DNA from: Stratiolaelaps scimitus
Lineage: Eukaryota; Arthropoda; Arachnida; Mesostigmata; Laelapidae
Direction of reading: 5' to 3'
Length of the DNA: 64,000 nt
NCBI GenBank assembly: GCA_019614645.1
Contig: JABWDB010000031.1
Span: 1 to 64,000, forward strand
Shown here one piece after another: positions 21,211 through 34,482 of this stretch. Below the pieces are notes generated by a model, which worked only from the letters and a program-made list of their open reading frames with translations, did not search any database and was not told where the DNA came from. The position numbers were made by a program, and so were the translations under genes. Numbering within the stretch: the stretch's first letter is position 1; every line of letters begins with the position of its first letter.

Positions 21211-23814
21211 CTAGTAATCACCCACGACTGTCGAAAACACGGCGGACACTGGCGGTGCCAGGGTGTCGTGCTTTGAAAAGAACGAGAAAGCCTCTTGACA
21301 GCGCTTTTCTTGCGAATGTCCCACAGAAACTTTAGGTCCTTCATCCTCAAAACGCATTACATGCTTCTCGCCTCCAGGAGCACTTGAATAGGGCTTCCAT
21401 TCGGTGGTGTTGACGGATGGATTCGAATTCGGATCATGGATGAAGCTTGCCAGTGTCTTCACGGTGGATGTAACGTACGCCTCATCCTGTGCTGATAGAT
21501 CACTCGGCTGAAACACATTAGTTAATTAGAGAAATAGACAATAGGTACGCAGTGAATTGAAATCTTAAGGAAAACTCACCGCGTTTTTGATATAACTGAT
21601 AATAACTGAAGGAGGCCAATTAACTAACTTATAATACGGGAAATCCGTAGTTCTGTGATTGTTCATATTAATGCAGCTTTTTGCCTTGTTGTTTATAACT
21701 TGTAAATCAAATTCGTGTGTAATTGTGTTACACGTACTCCATGCAATGATCGTGTCATTGTCAATAGCTTCACAGACGTAGTTGTTGCATATGATTATTA
21801 GGCTCATCGCATGAAGTGGCGAGAAATGTACCCCGTAGCCCTGCCCTTGGACGATGAACCTTACCTAAATATTAGTCCTTACACTCAATATTTCTATATT
21901 TGAGAACTTAAGCAGTGTAAAACCTGCACTTCCATGAATAAACCTCAAGTTGAATGGATTAAATGTTCTAAATAACTCAGGGCCAACATATATAGATATA
22001 TATATATATATATATATATAAGTGGAGGGCAGCTTCGAGAACCGAATATACGTCTTCTCTGGCCACTTAAATAATAGATGCATGCAGGACGTTTATTTTT
22101 CCGTTTGCAAATATGGTGAAATGTGTCACCGATGTCTCGATCTAATGTATACGGCACGCGAAACAGTTCACAGTTAAGCAGAGAGATATGCTCGACCAAT
22201 ATATACTTTTTATGAGCTTATGCTAACTTGTTTGCACAAACAGGTATTTCGTTGATTTGTACCGATGAGGCTGGTCACGGGTAACGACCATGCATTATTT
22301 CTCCAACAAACAACAACATCTAATCGTTTGTACAAAAACTGCACACTGGAATACTATTCGTCAAATATCCAGTCTGTTAGCTTAAATAGGAAAATACGCA
22401 CTTTTAATGTCAGTAGAGATCCAAACAGGTGATAGAAGGACAACCCGTGGAAGGCACCAAGTTTCGCGGCATCCCCAAACTTTGTTGAGTCGGACTTGCG
22501 GCCCCATTCATATAGATACGTCTTGGACGGCAATTCAGAGTGGCGGTTAGCAAAATTCAAGGTAGAGCAGGCGAACATGATGTCGGTGATAAAATCAGTT
22601 ATCTTCCTCTCGGACTCCTCCGAGGTCATATGATCCGTTACGTTGAACACACTCACGAGGGCTGTGTAGTTAAAAGTTCCCCACATATTATTCATGGTTA
22701 CTATATTACTGACCACGTCCATATAACGTGATATGTTCGTCGGAAAAGAACCGTCCGGCGAAGTTATCGCTTGCATGAACATATCAGTAACGAAGGAGCC
22801 ATCGTCTACGGCCGAACCAAGTAGAATCGGAATCCTATGCATGCTGCGCGTATTGATCTGTCGCTCAATGTTGAAGGGCAAGGTCGAAGTGCGAATCGTT
22901 GGCCGGAACGAAAAGATAGGATTACGGCCGGTTAGTTCTTGAAGGTCGATAATCTTACTGGGTTCCATGGCTCTCAAGCATTGCAGTTGGGATCTCTTGG
23001 AGGACACGTCACAGCCAGCAAGCGCAGCCATCTTCCGCCCGCGTTCATACGACTGTGCCCGAGTTTCAGCGTGGCCGGACGCAATGATCCCAGAGTCGAG
23101 GACGGCTGCGCGAAAGAAGCGCCACGATTCGGCTGTCAGCATGTGCAGTGAGGCCGACATTGATCCTGCACTGTTTGATACCAGAGTTACTCGGCTAGGA
23201 TCACCTCCAAAGTATCTGATGTTAGAGTTTACCCATTCCATGGCCGCCCGCTGGTCCAAGAAGCCGGCATTGCCCGCGATCTCGTTTGTGCCCATATCGA
23301 GAAAGCCTAGAGCGCCCAGCCTATAGTTGGACACAACGACAATGACGTCGCCAATCGCTGCCATGGCACTGCCGTCCCAGTACGCCTCGGAAGAGTCGCC
23401 AGCAGTGAATCCGCCTCCTAAGATAACCATAGCAACAGGCAGAAGCGACAGAGTCGACGAGGAAGCGTTTCTTGCTGGACGCCAGATAGTGAGATGCAGG
23501 CAGTCTTCGGACGGCTCAACTAGCTGTTTGATAAAGAGGCCGTCACGCTGGTAGCAGCAAGGCCCATACTTCGTCGCGTCCACCTCTCTGTTGAAGGATA
23601 TCGGCAGAGGCCTTGGCCGGGCGAACCTGTACTCTCCGACAGGTGGTTGCGCAAATGGAACTCGGCGAAACACCTCGACGTCGGTTGAGGCAGGTTCGAA
23701 ACGTTCCAATGTTCCAGTTACCTTCCCATAGAGTGGCACATTGACCACGGGCTGTGTAAAAGCTGATAACGGGGACAGCCCGACACAGAGCAACAGGGTA
23801 GCGTAGACGGTCAT
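21211..23814 (-). CDS. Secreted carboxylesterase-like protein, two coding exons
   Basis: Alpha/beta-hydrolase of the type-B carboxylesterase family (ester hydrolysis; predicted secreted). Exon 1 is 23,814-22,402 and exon 2 is 21,507-21,211, joined in phase 0 (donor GTGCGT, acceptor TTTCAG), giving 569 residues, normal for the family. A signal peptide covers about residues 1-20. Seen: RVPFAQPPVGEYRF, EDCLHL (103-108), oxyanion loop ILGGGF (131-136), nucleophile Ser215 in SNSAGS, Asp338 in VDDGSF and His456 in GAFHGLSF. Three sites depart from consensus: the usual HGGGF lacks His, the elbow is S-x-S-x-G rather than G-x-S-x-G, and the acid is Asp rather than Glu. A triad is still possible. TTTTTTTCAG directly before the ATG suggests a spliced 5' UTR exon further upstream. 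Confidence 0.93.
21898..21950 (+). repeat. 5'-truncated LINE/SINE 3' tail
   Basis: GAGAACTTAAGCAGTGTAAA followed by CTGCACTTCCATGAATAAAC matches the 3' end shared at 24,426, 59,395, 61,866 (plus) and 54,115, 40,240 (minus). Lies in the carboxylesterase intron. Confidence 0.5.
21995..22021. repeat. TA microsatellite
   Basis: Uninterrupted TA dinucleotides, within the carboxylesterase intron. Confidence 0.9.
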
Positions 23815-24299
23815 TCTGAAAAAAAGGCAGATAGACTATTGTAAACGTTAGTCATGGTCTTCAAATGCCTTTAGACCTAATTTAATTGGTCTCTCGAAGA
23901 AGTGCCTGCAACTTCACGAGGCTTTACAATGCTGCAACTTTACATGAAAGAAGAAATAGCAAAAATGAGCGGGCCCATAAAAATGGCACTATCATATTTT
24001 GAAAGTAAGGCGCTCATTATATTGTTGTATTATATTATTTTGTTCAATCATACAATAATAATAGTTTTACAAGTGTTTATAATTCGGATATCTCAGTGGC
24101 GTGAAATTTCCTATTTGGGAAATTGCTTCGACTTGGATTAGGCTAACACAAAAATGGCGTATGTCAAAGTTTAGAGTAGGGAATGAGAAGAAACATCATT
24201 TCCAAAAAACGTATCACAATAATTACCGAGACGGTTCACAGCAATTACGGCTGAATTATACTCGGGCTAATTGCTTGGAATATACTCGAATAACCTTTG

Positions 24300-24497
24300 C
24301 ATAAGCTTTCGGTGACAAGGTTATTCAAAGGGTTTCAGATTTCTTGAGAGATCACTCCTTCAGTGCGAAATTGGGTGATTCCTTCCCAAGACAAACAATA
24401 ACTAACAATTTGACATCCACATAAGAGAGCTTAAGCATTGAAAAATTGCAGCTCCTTAAATAAACCAATAAAGATTTACCATTTACCATTTACCACG
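24300..24497 (+). repeat. LINE/SINE 3' tail with ATTTACC repeats
   Basis: GAGCTTAAGCATTGAAAAAT, then GCAGCTCCTTAAATAAACCA and three ATTTACC units. This is the same tail design as 40,225-40,300 on the minus strand (GTCAATAAA-like end plus TTTACC units). Short tandem tails are typical of CR1/L2-type LINEs and SINEs they mobilise. Confidence 0.5.
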
Positions 24498-25204
24498 CGA
24501 CGATGCCAACCTGTATAGGCACCTTGCGAGAGGCAACCCCCTAAGGTGCTCGAAGAAATACTGGATAATTTTTCTGAATGGACCGTCTAAAGGGGCTTGC
24601 GGCGAACACGTGTGGCATAATGCTTCTAGGTATGAAGGACTCCAGGCGGAATTACAACCGCAGAAGGCAGCCGCTAAGTAATCTAATAGGAGATTTACGA
24701 GTGCCTTTCTCATCGATGTTAAACGTCGCAGAGCAACATGTAAACGCTACTGAGTGTTCACTGGCATGCAATTAGATATGCCGAGCGTTGTGTGTTAGGA
24801 GCAGTGCGATGATTACCTTGTGTTCAAATCGCCACTCCAATACTTCCGGGATCTGAGAAACACTTTACGAGGTTTTAGTACATGGATTCTATGCCTGCGG
24901 ACAAGGCGTGATGGGTAAGGTAGGCAGTATAGACAAAGGGAGTTTTATGGAGTCTGGGGCTCATCCGCACTCAAATCTGAGTGTGGCCATATTTACTTTC
25001 ATGGGCGGGATCTCCGCAGTGACATTTGTTAAGTAGTTGGGACAACTAATATGGTCTGCGGCACAGGTGCCACTGTCCAGAAAGGAAGGCACCCTGCACC
25101 CCCTGTATGCGTCTCAAATACTGTATGTTTACATAGACGGCGCTTTCTATAGGCACCTTATTGACCACAGTAGTTGTTTACAGTGGGGTCTTGAAAGGAA
25201 GTCT

Positions 25205-25425
25205 GGGAGGAAAGCGAAGGAAACCAGCTGAGAGTCAGCTAACTACGTCATGTTCGTACGGAGAGGAGGATGTGTGGTGCTCGTGGCTGGACTTGTGCAC
25301 ATCTCAGTCCCCTTACTGGTGGAATGTGCTAAGCGATACCGGGAAGGGTGGTGTTTTATGTTAACAGTTCCACAAGGTGGGCGGTCACGGTGTTGACATG
25401 AATTAGCATGCCAACAACCCCCTAT
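25205..25425 (-). repeat. Repeat shared in inverted orientation with 16,405-16,540
   Basis: The reverse complement shows GGCATGCTAATTCATGTCA and GTTAGCTGACTCTCAGCTG in the same order as 16,405-16,540. No coding frame. Confidence 0.5.
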
Positions 25426-27027
25426 TAAAAAAAAGTGCATGGATTCTATAAGATTCGATAAATACGAATGTGTGAAAGCCAAGTTAGCTTCTATTACATA
25501 GGTTTAATCACTATTTTAACTGTTATATAGAGGATAACAGAGAGAGAGAGAGATCGAGCTCGTTTTTCCAAGCGGATCCGGCTTCAATGGATCCAACTAA
25601 AACACTCGTCCTTGCCAAATAACAGGGATGTGTTCTGACCTTTACATGCTTTTGGATTAACAATAGATTATTGGCTACTCGTGCCCGGATTCGATATTGG
25701 TCGCTGTTGATAAGTGTCCTTTAAGACTCTGCTAGTCCATAGACTGGCTGGGTTTTAATATATATATATATATAAATATATAAAGGCCAATTTGCTGCGC
25801 ACCCATTGACCTTTATCGAGGGAAGACAGAGTTATTATAAATTCGAAGTTACTTACTTGCTATGGTATTAAATTAAATTCAATGACGGTACGCTATTAAG
25901 TGATATGTCCCTATTAGGATGTACATAGTATTTCGTTAAAAGCTATTGCGCTCATTCTAAAGATGTGTCAGACCAATTAATGTAGATATACACTCATTCA
26001 CGCTAACGCGTTCAATTTATAATCGTGCATTTTCAGTCTGTTGTGTCCATCTACAGTCGTCTGTAATAAGAACGAACGCCTAGAGGTGGTCTGTCAAGAG
26101 CTGACTTTTCGTTTGCTTGAAATGTCGAAAATTATCTGCTGCTTGGTGGCATAGCAAAAGCGGTAGAGACTTCTTTTCTTGCAAGCGGTGAAACTTGTCA
26201 AGAGTGACACCTTGGAGAGTTGGGGGCCATTTTGAATATCTCATGTGTAGAGACTGTAATCACATTCAAGCTTGTCACCGTGACTGCACAGTCATAGCTA
26301 CTTGTACAGTGGTGAGTCTCAGTGGTGAACCTATAATTAGTAAATTTATCTTGTTTGTATATGTGTAATATAAAATCGTTCCCAAATTGAGTTCGCGAGA
26401 GCATTTTGTTTCTGTAAATGAGCGGTAAAGAAGACGCAGTTGGTCAACGGACAGTTTGACAGTTTCGAAGGTATCCGCTTATAGAAATGCCACTGCATTT
26501 TCCCTACAGATACAAATTTTGCATGGTGAAGTATTTCTTTTGAACGAACAAGAAAGATGAGAGAAAACAGAGATTATTTTGTTAGCGAATGAAGAATTTT
26601 TCTAAGACTAACGTTCGAGTTTCGAGATTGAAAGTTAAGATAACTTTTTACGAACTTGTTCTTCTTCTTTGCTGAATTGCAACACACGTTACTGTCTGAA
26701 AATGTATTTGCAAAAATTAGTACAGACAATAATAATAAGCTAATAATGTTTAGCAGACAATGACAAGGCTGCTTTCGGAGCAGTCAAACATTGTAGACCT
26801 TATAACGAGAGGTTTGCTCAACCTCTCGGATCCCCCGAGGATGGCAACACCGTTGCCAATATTGTCGCACAGGAGATCTATGTTCTCCCATGTCTCTCCA
26901 TGTTTCGCCCACGATCGTTTCCGTAGTATATCGAGCACAACACAATTCACAATATCTTCGAATGCATCCATCACGTGGTTAGATGTTGGAAACGACGCGA
27001 GTGTAACTTCAAATGAGGATACTAATC

Positions 27028-27075
<48 letters not shown>
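27028..27075. repeat. TA microsatellite
   Basis: Long near-perfect TA run, the longest in the window. Confidence 0.9.
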
Positions 27076-27077
<2 letters not shown>

Positions 27078-27395
27078 CACGATGCTAGAACACATGGACG
27101 TAGGTTCACAAGATCTTCAATAAATGGCAATAGTGCACGAGGTCGCCACGTCATGTTCAGGGCTACTTACGTAACACAGGTAACACTCGAACGTCTGCAA
27201 CGAGCAAACACCACCTTCGGTGTTGGGTCAGCTCCTATCGTCAACAGTTAGTCGGTGTGAAACCGCAGCGGAATGACTGATTTCCTCTAGCATCAGCCGA
27301 TGTTGCTCACTTATGAGCCAATGGTCCGGCAAGAAAACATTGAGGGCTACCCCCTCCTCGCACTTCCGACCAGTCAACTCCGAGAAAGATGTCCG

Positions 27396-27422
27396 GTGTG
27401 TGTGTGTGTGTGTTTTTTTTTC
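27396..27422. repeat. GT run followed by T run
   Basis: About eight GT units followed by nine T. Confidence 0.85.
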
Positions 27423-30400
27423 TGTAACGTCACAGCTCATTCGCCATCACCCGTTGCGAGCGATCATGTAAGACCCAGATGACGGCTGGCCAACTCGTTA
27501 ACTGTCATCTGTTTGTGAGGTACACTTGTTATATGAGCTGCTCCCTCCGCTGGTTGACGTATGGTCACGTACGTCTCGTTTCAGGAGCGAGCAAGAAGCT
27601 GAGATCCGTCGATTGCCAGATGTCTGTCCGACATGTGTCCGTTTCCAGATGTGGGCCTGCCAATATCTATTCGTTGGGCCGCATAACCACTCCTGATTTC
27701 ATCGACGAAGCTATGTAGAGGGTTCATGGGATCATTGGCACTCGTCAGGGGTCGGCTGCATTGGTGTAAAAGATAGCTGCTCTAACGAAGGAAAATATTA
27801 GATATATACATTAGTCGCGTGATCTTTCATTTGAACAATGACAATTTGTTAACATTCTATTGGTCGCTCCTTCGATAAAATTATGTTGTTCATGGAATTA
27901 CAGCCGGATTTTATGATTCTGATGAAGCTTGCTTCAAATTTGTCTTTGATGAATGAATAAATCATGATTCTACTTCGAAACTCAATAATAGCGTACGATT
28001 AGGTAACCATAGAGAGTCCGACTAAGCGATAAGCAACCACTTGATCATCGAGTCATATCCAATACACACATTTTTTTTATTTTCAAGTGGGCTTATTTCG
28101 GAGACGTTCTTCTTTTCAACCTTAGCTCAGAAGCAAGGTTCTCTCGTATCAAGGAACATTCCGACCTAAAATTTCAGTAGCTAGGTTCCTTGGGAAACAT
28201 TCACCAAACTAGTTTGATTTGGCAATGCTAAATTGAATCGTTAAGCATCCTACGATTGCTCAAATAACTGGCTATAGTAAGGGTACAACTGATATCAGGG
28301 GACCATTTAAGTCTCTTACTACCTCTGTTATTGAACGGGATCTACTCAACTTGGTCCAGACAAATCCTGATCTCGTGATAGCACTGTAATGTGCAGCCAG
28401 ATCAGATATCTTACTTCACTGTGTATATCGCCTGTTATTGGAAATAACCCGGACTACTGTATTCGGGGTCGTGACAACACGCTCCCTGCGAGTAAACGCC
28501 AACATTAAAAGTGTTGTGAACGATGATCAATAAATAAATCTGGGCTTGATACTAAACGAGTCATGGTGTCTAGATGGGGACCGAGATATTAAAAGATTCT
28601 AGATGGCATAGCCGATACAAAAGATCCAAGTGTCACATTTAATCATTTGAATCAACCAGCTAATCCGACCTACGACAAAGCGTATTCTATATGTATTACT
28701 AACCATTCAATCACCCGGTCATAACCGTGCGACACCAAACACGGAAGGCTCAACACCGGCCAAACTTTTCCTTGATCGAGACGTTTGTACGACTCTGGAT
28801 TTGATCAGAGAGAAATATGAAGAAAAATATGCCAAGTTAGTGCATTGCCCCGCCAAGTTTACCAGTTGGACGCTACTACGCCAATGGTGATATATAGCTA
28901 CATGCATTAAGTATTGTACGATTTTGCAAGCGATTGGAGTATAACAAGGACAGGAAAACAGTCATTGATATCATTGTACTTTCCGAACAGGGATTTTATA
29001 TATGACTAGGATTAATCACCGTCTTCCAAAACTGAACGCTGCTGAGATCAACGTTTATACGACAGGGTGTGTGTGCACCTATGCATAAGGTGGCCTTCAC
29101 ATTCTCATTTGTGTTGTCACACCTATTAAATACAGAAGGTGATGATCGCAAGGTGTATCAGTGAAATTGAAAATGCACAAACATAGAGCACACAGTAATT
29201 ACATTCGTATATTATTCGTTAAGCAATACAATCCTATATTTCGAGTGATTGGATGGATGGCCTTTCACACGCGCCATTTGCTTCCCTTACCTGCGTTCAT
29301 GTCAACAACATTTTTATTTGTATAGACATTTTTAACTATCTATCATTTCGTATACCCCAAAATCACCTGTTTTTGTAGCTTTGGCATGCCATTATTCTGG
29401 TTACAATTGGCATTGCCACGAAGTGTCGCACTGCGTAACAAGTTACTTTGAGTCTGCGCGAATTGAATCAACATGTTTTCTCAGGCACGACCGACGTTTT
29501 TGACATCAGCAACAACAACAACCACTGTGGAGCGAGATCGGAAGAGAAGCTGTCTTTCTCTTCTTGAATCGCGTTGGACAAGAAACGCTGATCTGGACGA
29601 GATCACGCGAACGCAGCTTAGAGGAAGAGGTACGTCAAGGCTGACAAGCTGAAGTAGTGGCCTCCTTAGCGGCATCACGCTGTTCTGTTACACCATTTAT
29701 TATCTATGTTCACGCGAAGTAGAGGGTGACCAGGCCGCGACAGAATTTCACCGGTGCCGGCCGGGTCTCCCTCGATCGCTGACTCTGTCTGTTCGTCGCC
29801 TGTGTCTCCCTGAACGAGTCAAGAATCCATTGCGTAAAAACACACTGCTGGCCCTCGCTATTATTTCACATTAAAATGCTCGATTTTTTTTTCTATATAT
29901 CACAGCGCTGAGTGGCCACTACTCGTATGTCAGGAAAGTCAGAAGTAGCCCATCATCTACTCCGCGTCATTTACTGTATTTGACCATACGCGAATAATAT
30001 TTCTGAGCTGGATCTACCCTGGGATGAGAACGCTGCCTGCAAATCTCACCGCACGGTGTCAGCTGGTGCCTTTGAGATGGTTCGCCTGCTGTTATCGACA
30101 TACCGTACTCGGTTTTTACTAGATTGCAAGGGATTACAACGCGAAACTAGCCCTTTGCAGACTGCATTGACTTTCCTCGAGTCGTACTTATATAATATTT
30201 TTGCTTAATTAGCATCCACCCGAGCAGCTATTGCTGTTGGACCTTTTTCCATGACCTTGTCGTGTAGTAATTACATCGGTGTTTTCAGAGTTACCTGCAG
30301 CTAGGTCCATTTCCGTCAGCGAATACCCCAATATAGATATTTCTCTTGCTTGAACAGCGAGTGACCTCTTCGCCATATGCTTAAGTTTGTTGTTCTGAGC

Positions 30401-32589
30401 ATGGCGGACGCTGGCAGACCTGCGGCTATTCTATTCCTTACATCTGGTGGTTTAGAACGTGAGCGACCCAGCTGCCAATTAGCTCCCATCCGTTGATACG
30501 ATTGTAAGATAAACATCTAATGAACTGGGGGGCTGGAGAAGCTTGGCTGTCTATCCAGCGGACGCCCGAGATTGCATACTGTGAACTTTAGTTTTACGAT
30601 TTGGTACACCGCCAAATCCCGGTTTTGGGCAAGTGTGAGCAGGTGCACGGGGTCACACTGTCCAATGATTCACCACAAAGGACTGTCCGTCCTGTCCATA
30701 TGGATTTCAACACGAACGAGAGACATCTAATTTCTCAAGAGCGGGCGATTCATATACGCCGGGGCGGGCTACCCCCGAGATTAGTAACTCTCCCATTAGC
30801 TCCGTACGTGCATTTATTATTCATGGTTCCGATGAATTATCACCCTGAGATTCGAAACGACTGAAGCACAAGTTGCGCATACGAAACAGGCAAGCAAACA
30901 TGGGGACGCGAGGTCATTTCGATTAATTCAAGTTTCTGCTGCTCTCTCAGCTAGAACAACAAAATCTAGGGATGAGTGTACACGATAATTACGTGTACGT
31001 ACAGTGAAATCTGACGTATTATTTTAGTTGAAAATCTCGCTTCCTAAAATTAAGAATGTATCCATCCGCCTGCGTCCCTGCAGGTGGATGCGTTGAAGCC
31101 AGGTCGTTGTAACGCCTTGGGGCATGGTGACTCCTCTGAGAGATGATGAACCTTTACTGTTTAAAGCAGTACTAAATTAGATTCGAATTCGCTGTCATCA
31201 CGGTTAGAAGAACTAGTGAGGTACGCACATCTCGTATAGCGAGCTAGCTGTCATAGAGCCAATCATGGACTTCCCTTGACGAGCAACCTTTATTGAAAGC
31301 ACTGTGGTTTTCTAATTGTTTTCTGGGATGTCGACCACCTTCGCTTGCATTTCATTCTTATAGGCGCGATCTGTAAGGTCGTTTCGTGTCATCGCCTAAT
31401 ATATGTTTTATGGAAATATATAGACAGACAGCGTCAGGAATCGCAAATGTGAAATCATAAGCAAATTATGTGAATTGATGAACTACTAAAAGTCGAAAAA
31501 TACATTTCTCAGAAATCTAGCAGCAATGCTTCGAGCTACTTTTACTTGAAGCGAATTTGTTGGAAAAGAGAAATACGGTATTTCCTATTTTTGAGATTAT
31601 TATGAACGCGTAATTCTAATCCTGCTGTATTTCGAATAATTCGAATTATACTCAAGGAAAATCATGCAAACACATGTGAATGGATGAATATTTTCTCTGA
31701 GCTACACCCAACAGTTACAAAACAATTGCGAAATATTTAACAGTTATGAGAATGATAGTCATTAACCACCAACAAAAACAGACTAACTCGTCTCAGGATC
31801 AATCAGGATGGGTAAGCATCGGACTGGGAGAATAGATTTAGTTCAAGTAATGGCATTGTAAAATAAGGGTGTGCTTAACTCTAGAATGCAATGGCATTTT
31901 CAAAAAGGTTGGAACCGAACAGGAATATCGCGGATTTAACCAACCAGGACACGGCAGCAAACACTGACACGCACAACTGAAGTGTTGTCAACATAATTGT
32001 ACAAGCAAGACTTGAGCAGTACTCAGTGTTCGATCGAAAGAAACGTATTGCACAGAATAATATAACAATAACACTTGTGATGATTTTAATAATAATGAAT
32101 TAGACACGAAAATGCGTTAATTAAAGAGTCCAAAAATAATCACAGAGAACCTTGGTCGAATCGTTCAAATGCACCCAAGAATAAGAGAAGTTTAATCGGG
32201 GTATCCAAGTATTGCGCAATAGAAAAAAACCTTGATGAGTAACCTTAAGAAATAATTTCTCAAAGGGAATAGGAACGCAAACGTTCCAATTTAGCCAATC
32301 CGCGTTAGTCCGTTTGTAGGCACGAATACATGGATTTGTTATTTGCGAAGCATAATTAGAGATTAATTACATAGATGAATTACAACACATAGTCGTGTGT
32401 AAGGGTCACAAGATGGGCGGATTTGATTTCATTGTTGATTTTTAATTAGCGTTCATCATCAACGTCTGTTTTTCTGGCCTCTTCTATGTATCGTTTACCG
32501 AGCTATGTGATACTACCTTGCAGAGCCAAGTGTTAGTGGATTTGGGTATACAGGATTCAGCCACTCAAACATTAGAAATCAACAGCCTA

Positions 32590-34449
32590 CTAGGCATTGA
32601 CCTCCGGGATGTCCAACTTCGCTGAATCGGGATCCGAGCTGTCAGGGAGCCCGGAAGATCTAGCTTTTGAAACACGAGCCTTTCGAGCGCCTAAATCCGG
32701 AGTATCGGTATTCGGCGTAACTGCCTTCGGGGTAAGAGCCTTTGGGGAGAGTTTTTTCGGCGAATACGGCTCCGGTGTATCAACCATCATCGGAGTATCT
32801 GCCTTTGGTTCCTTCGGGATGTCGGTGTCCTGAGCATCGTCTTCCTGAATGGAAGCTTTTGAAACGTCGGTACCCGGCACCCCGGACTTTGTCGCACCAA
32901 GTTTCCGTAAGCGGCCCTTTGGGAAATCAGTGCTTGCACCATTCGACATTCCCTTGGCAGTCTTCGGGAGATCAGCGGTCGGAGTCTCGACGTTCCGAAA
33001 CACGTTTGCATCGGCCGCCATTGGCAAATCAGCTTTCATAATTTGAACATCCGAATCGGATTTCGAATCCTTCAATTTCGGTCGCTCACCCCTCCTGACG
33101 TCAGCTCTTGGGGCTCTCCCCAGAATATTAGCTTTGGGGGTAGAGACTTTCTTGACATCAGGTTTCGGCAGGTCCGCCCTAGGAGCATCAGCTTTCTTTA
33201 AAGTGTTACCTGTTGAGACGTCGACCTTCGGGTCAGCAGTTCTCGGTATGTCCATCTTCGGCACAGAAACTCTCGGGATGCCAACCTTTGAGACGGCTGC
33301 CGTCGCGGCGGGAGACCTTGAAGCTGTATTTTTCGCCCCGGAGACGGCGTTCTTTTGCGCAGATGCCCGCGGCTCGTCCGCCTTCGAAACCTTAGTGTTT
33401 GATGTACTAGCCTTTGACGGATCAGGCTTTGAATCGTCGACCTTCGAGGAAACGGGCTTTCGGGCATCAGCTCCCAGAGGTTCCGCTTTAGAAGTAGCAA
33501 CCCTGTCGATTTCTTTCTTCGAGCCTCTCATTTTCGGGGTACCCAAATTCCTGTCATTTGGATTTACAACGCTAGACCTTGGCTTGGTCCTCGAAGCAGG
33601 CGATTTGTTACGATCTGGTACGACAGTTTCAGACCCAACGGTTTTGGGTCTCGGGGTAGGCGATTCCCTGTCACGTGGTGTTATCATACTCGCTCTTGGG
33701 GTCCTTGGAGCAGTACATTTTCTGTCATCTGGCTTTATAACACTCGATCTTGGAGTCCTCGTCCTCGGAGGACCAGATTTCTTCTCATTTCGATTCACAG
33801 GGATCGATTTCGGGATCGTAGCTTTCGGCATGCTCCCCTCGGAAATTTTCGCTTGTTCAATTGTTTGCTTTGCATCAGCCAATTTTGCATCACTCGGTTT
33901 CGGGACAGTTAGTTTCGGGTCAGTCGCTTCTGGGTCAATCGGTTTTGGGACACTGAGTTTCGGAGCTTCGGTACTGGCGGCAGCGGACTGTTCAACGGCT
34001 TTACGAACATTGGCCGACGAACCGACAGGAGCTGTGCGCTGTGTCTCCGTCTGCAATACATGAATATATCAGGTAAATATTCGATAAACATGTGTACTAC
34101 GGTTTGCTAAAGTAACCAACGTAGCTAACGTAAACAACCTGAAAGCCATAACAGCACTAAAACCTTTCCGTAAAAAGGCCCAAGGACGGTGTAAGACCAT
34201 GCATTTTGGGAGACACGCACAGCACCTTATAATGCCTTAGAAAGTACATCACGACACTGCTGGAATTACAAGGTTTCCAATGTCTGTATTAGGAAATCTG
34301 ATTTTTCGAATTCTGTTAGGCCTTAACCGACCCTGTAAATTGATGAGAATGCACAACGTGAGCAAGAGAGTAGTCTGTTGTCAGTGTATACTTGGTCATT
34401 GAGAGCATTGATCCTTTGAGTGTTCCTCGGGGTTTGTTCCTGATAAGCG

Positions 34450-34482
<33 letters not shown>

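Larger units (their letters stand above)
25430..32580. other. Intergenic, no supportable gene
   Basis: Seven kilobases with only short frames and no recognisable domain. It contains a TA run near 25,758-25,775, an AG run near 25,531-25,545 and microsatellites at 27,028 and 27,400. The 5' UTR exon of the carboxylesterase may lie here or further upstream, but I could not place it. Confidence 0.5.

Noticed and set aside
26750..27251. Overlapping 74- and 163-codon frames on opposite strands
   Set aside because: The plus frame runs through a TA microsatellite and the minus one lacks any domain or splice context.
33134..34063. 309-codon plus-strand open frame opposite exon 10 of the ten-exon gene
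   Set aside because: It is the antisense shadow of the PK-repeat exon: repeated codons on one strand keep the other open. It has no splice or domain support.
33909..34091. Alternative minus frame at the start of exon 10 (serine/arginine-rich, 60 codons)
   Set aside because: It would need a phase-2 upstream exon, whereas exon 9 ends in phase 0 and fits the long frame.
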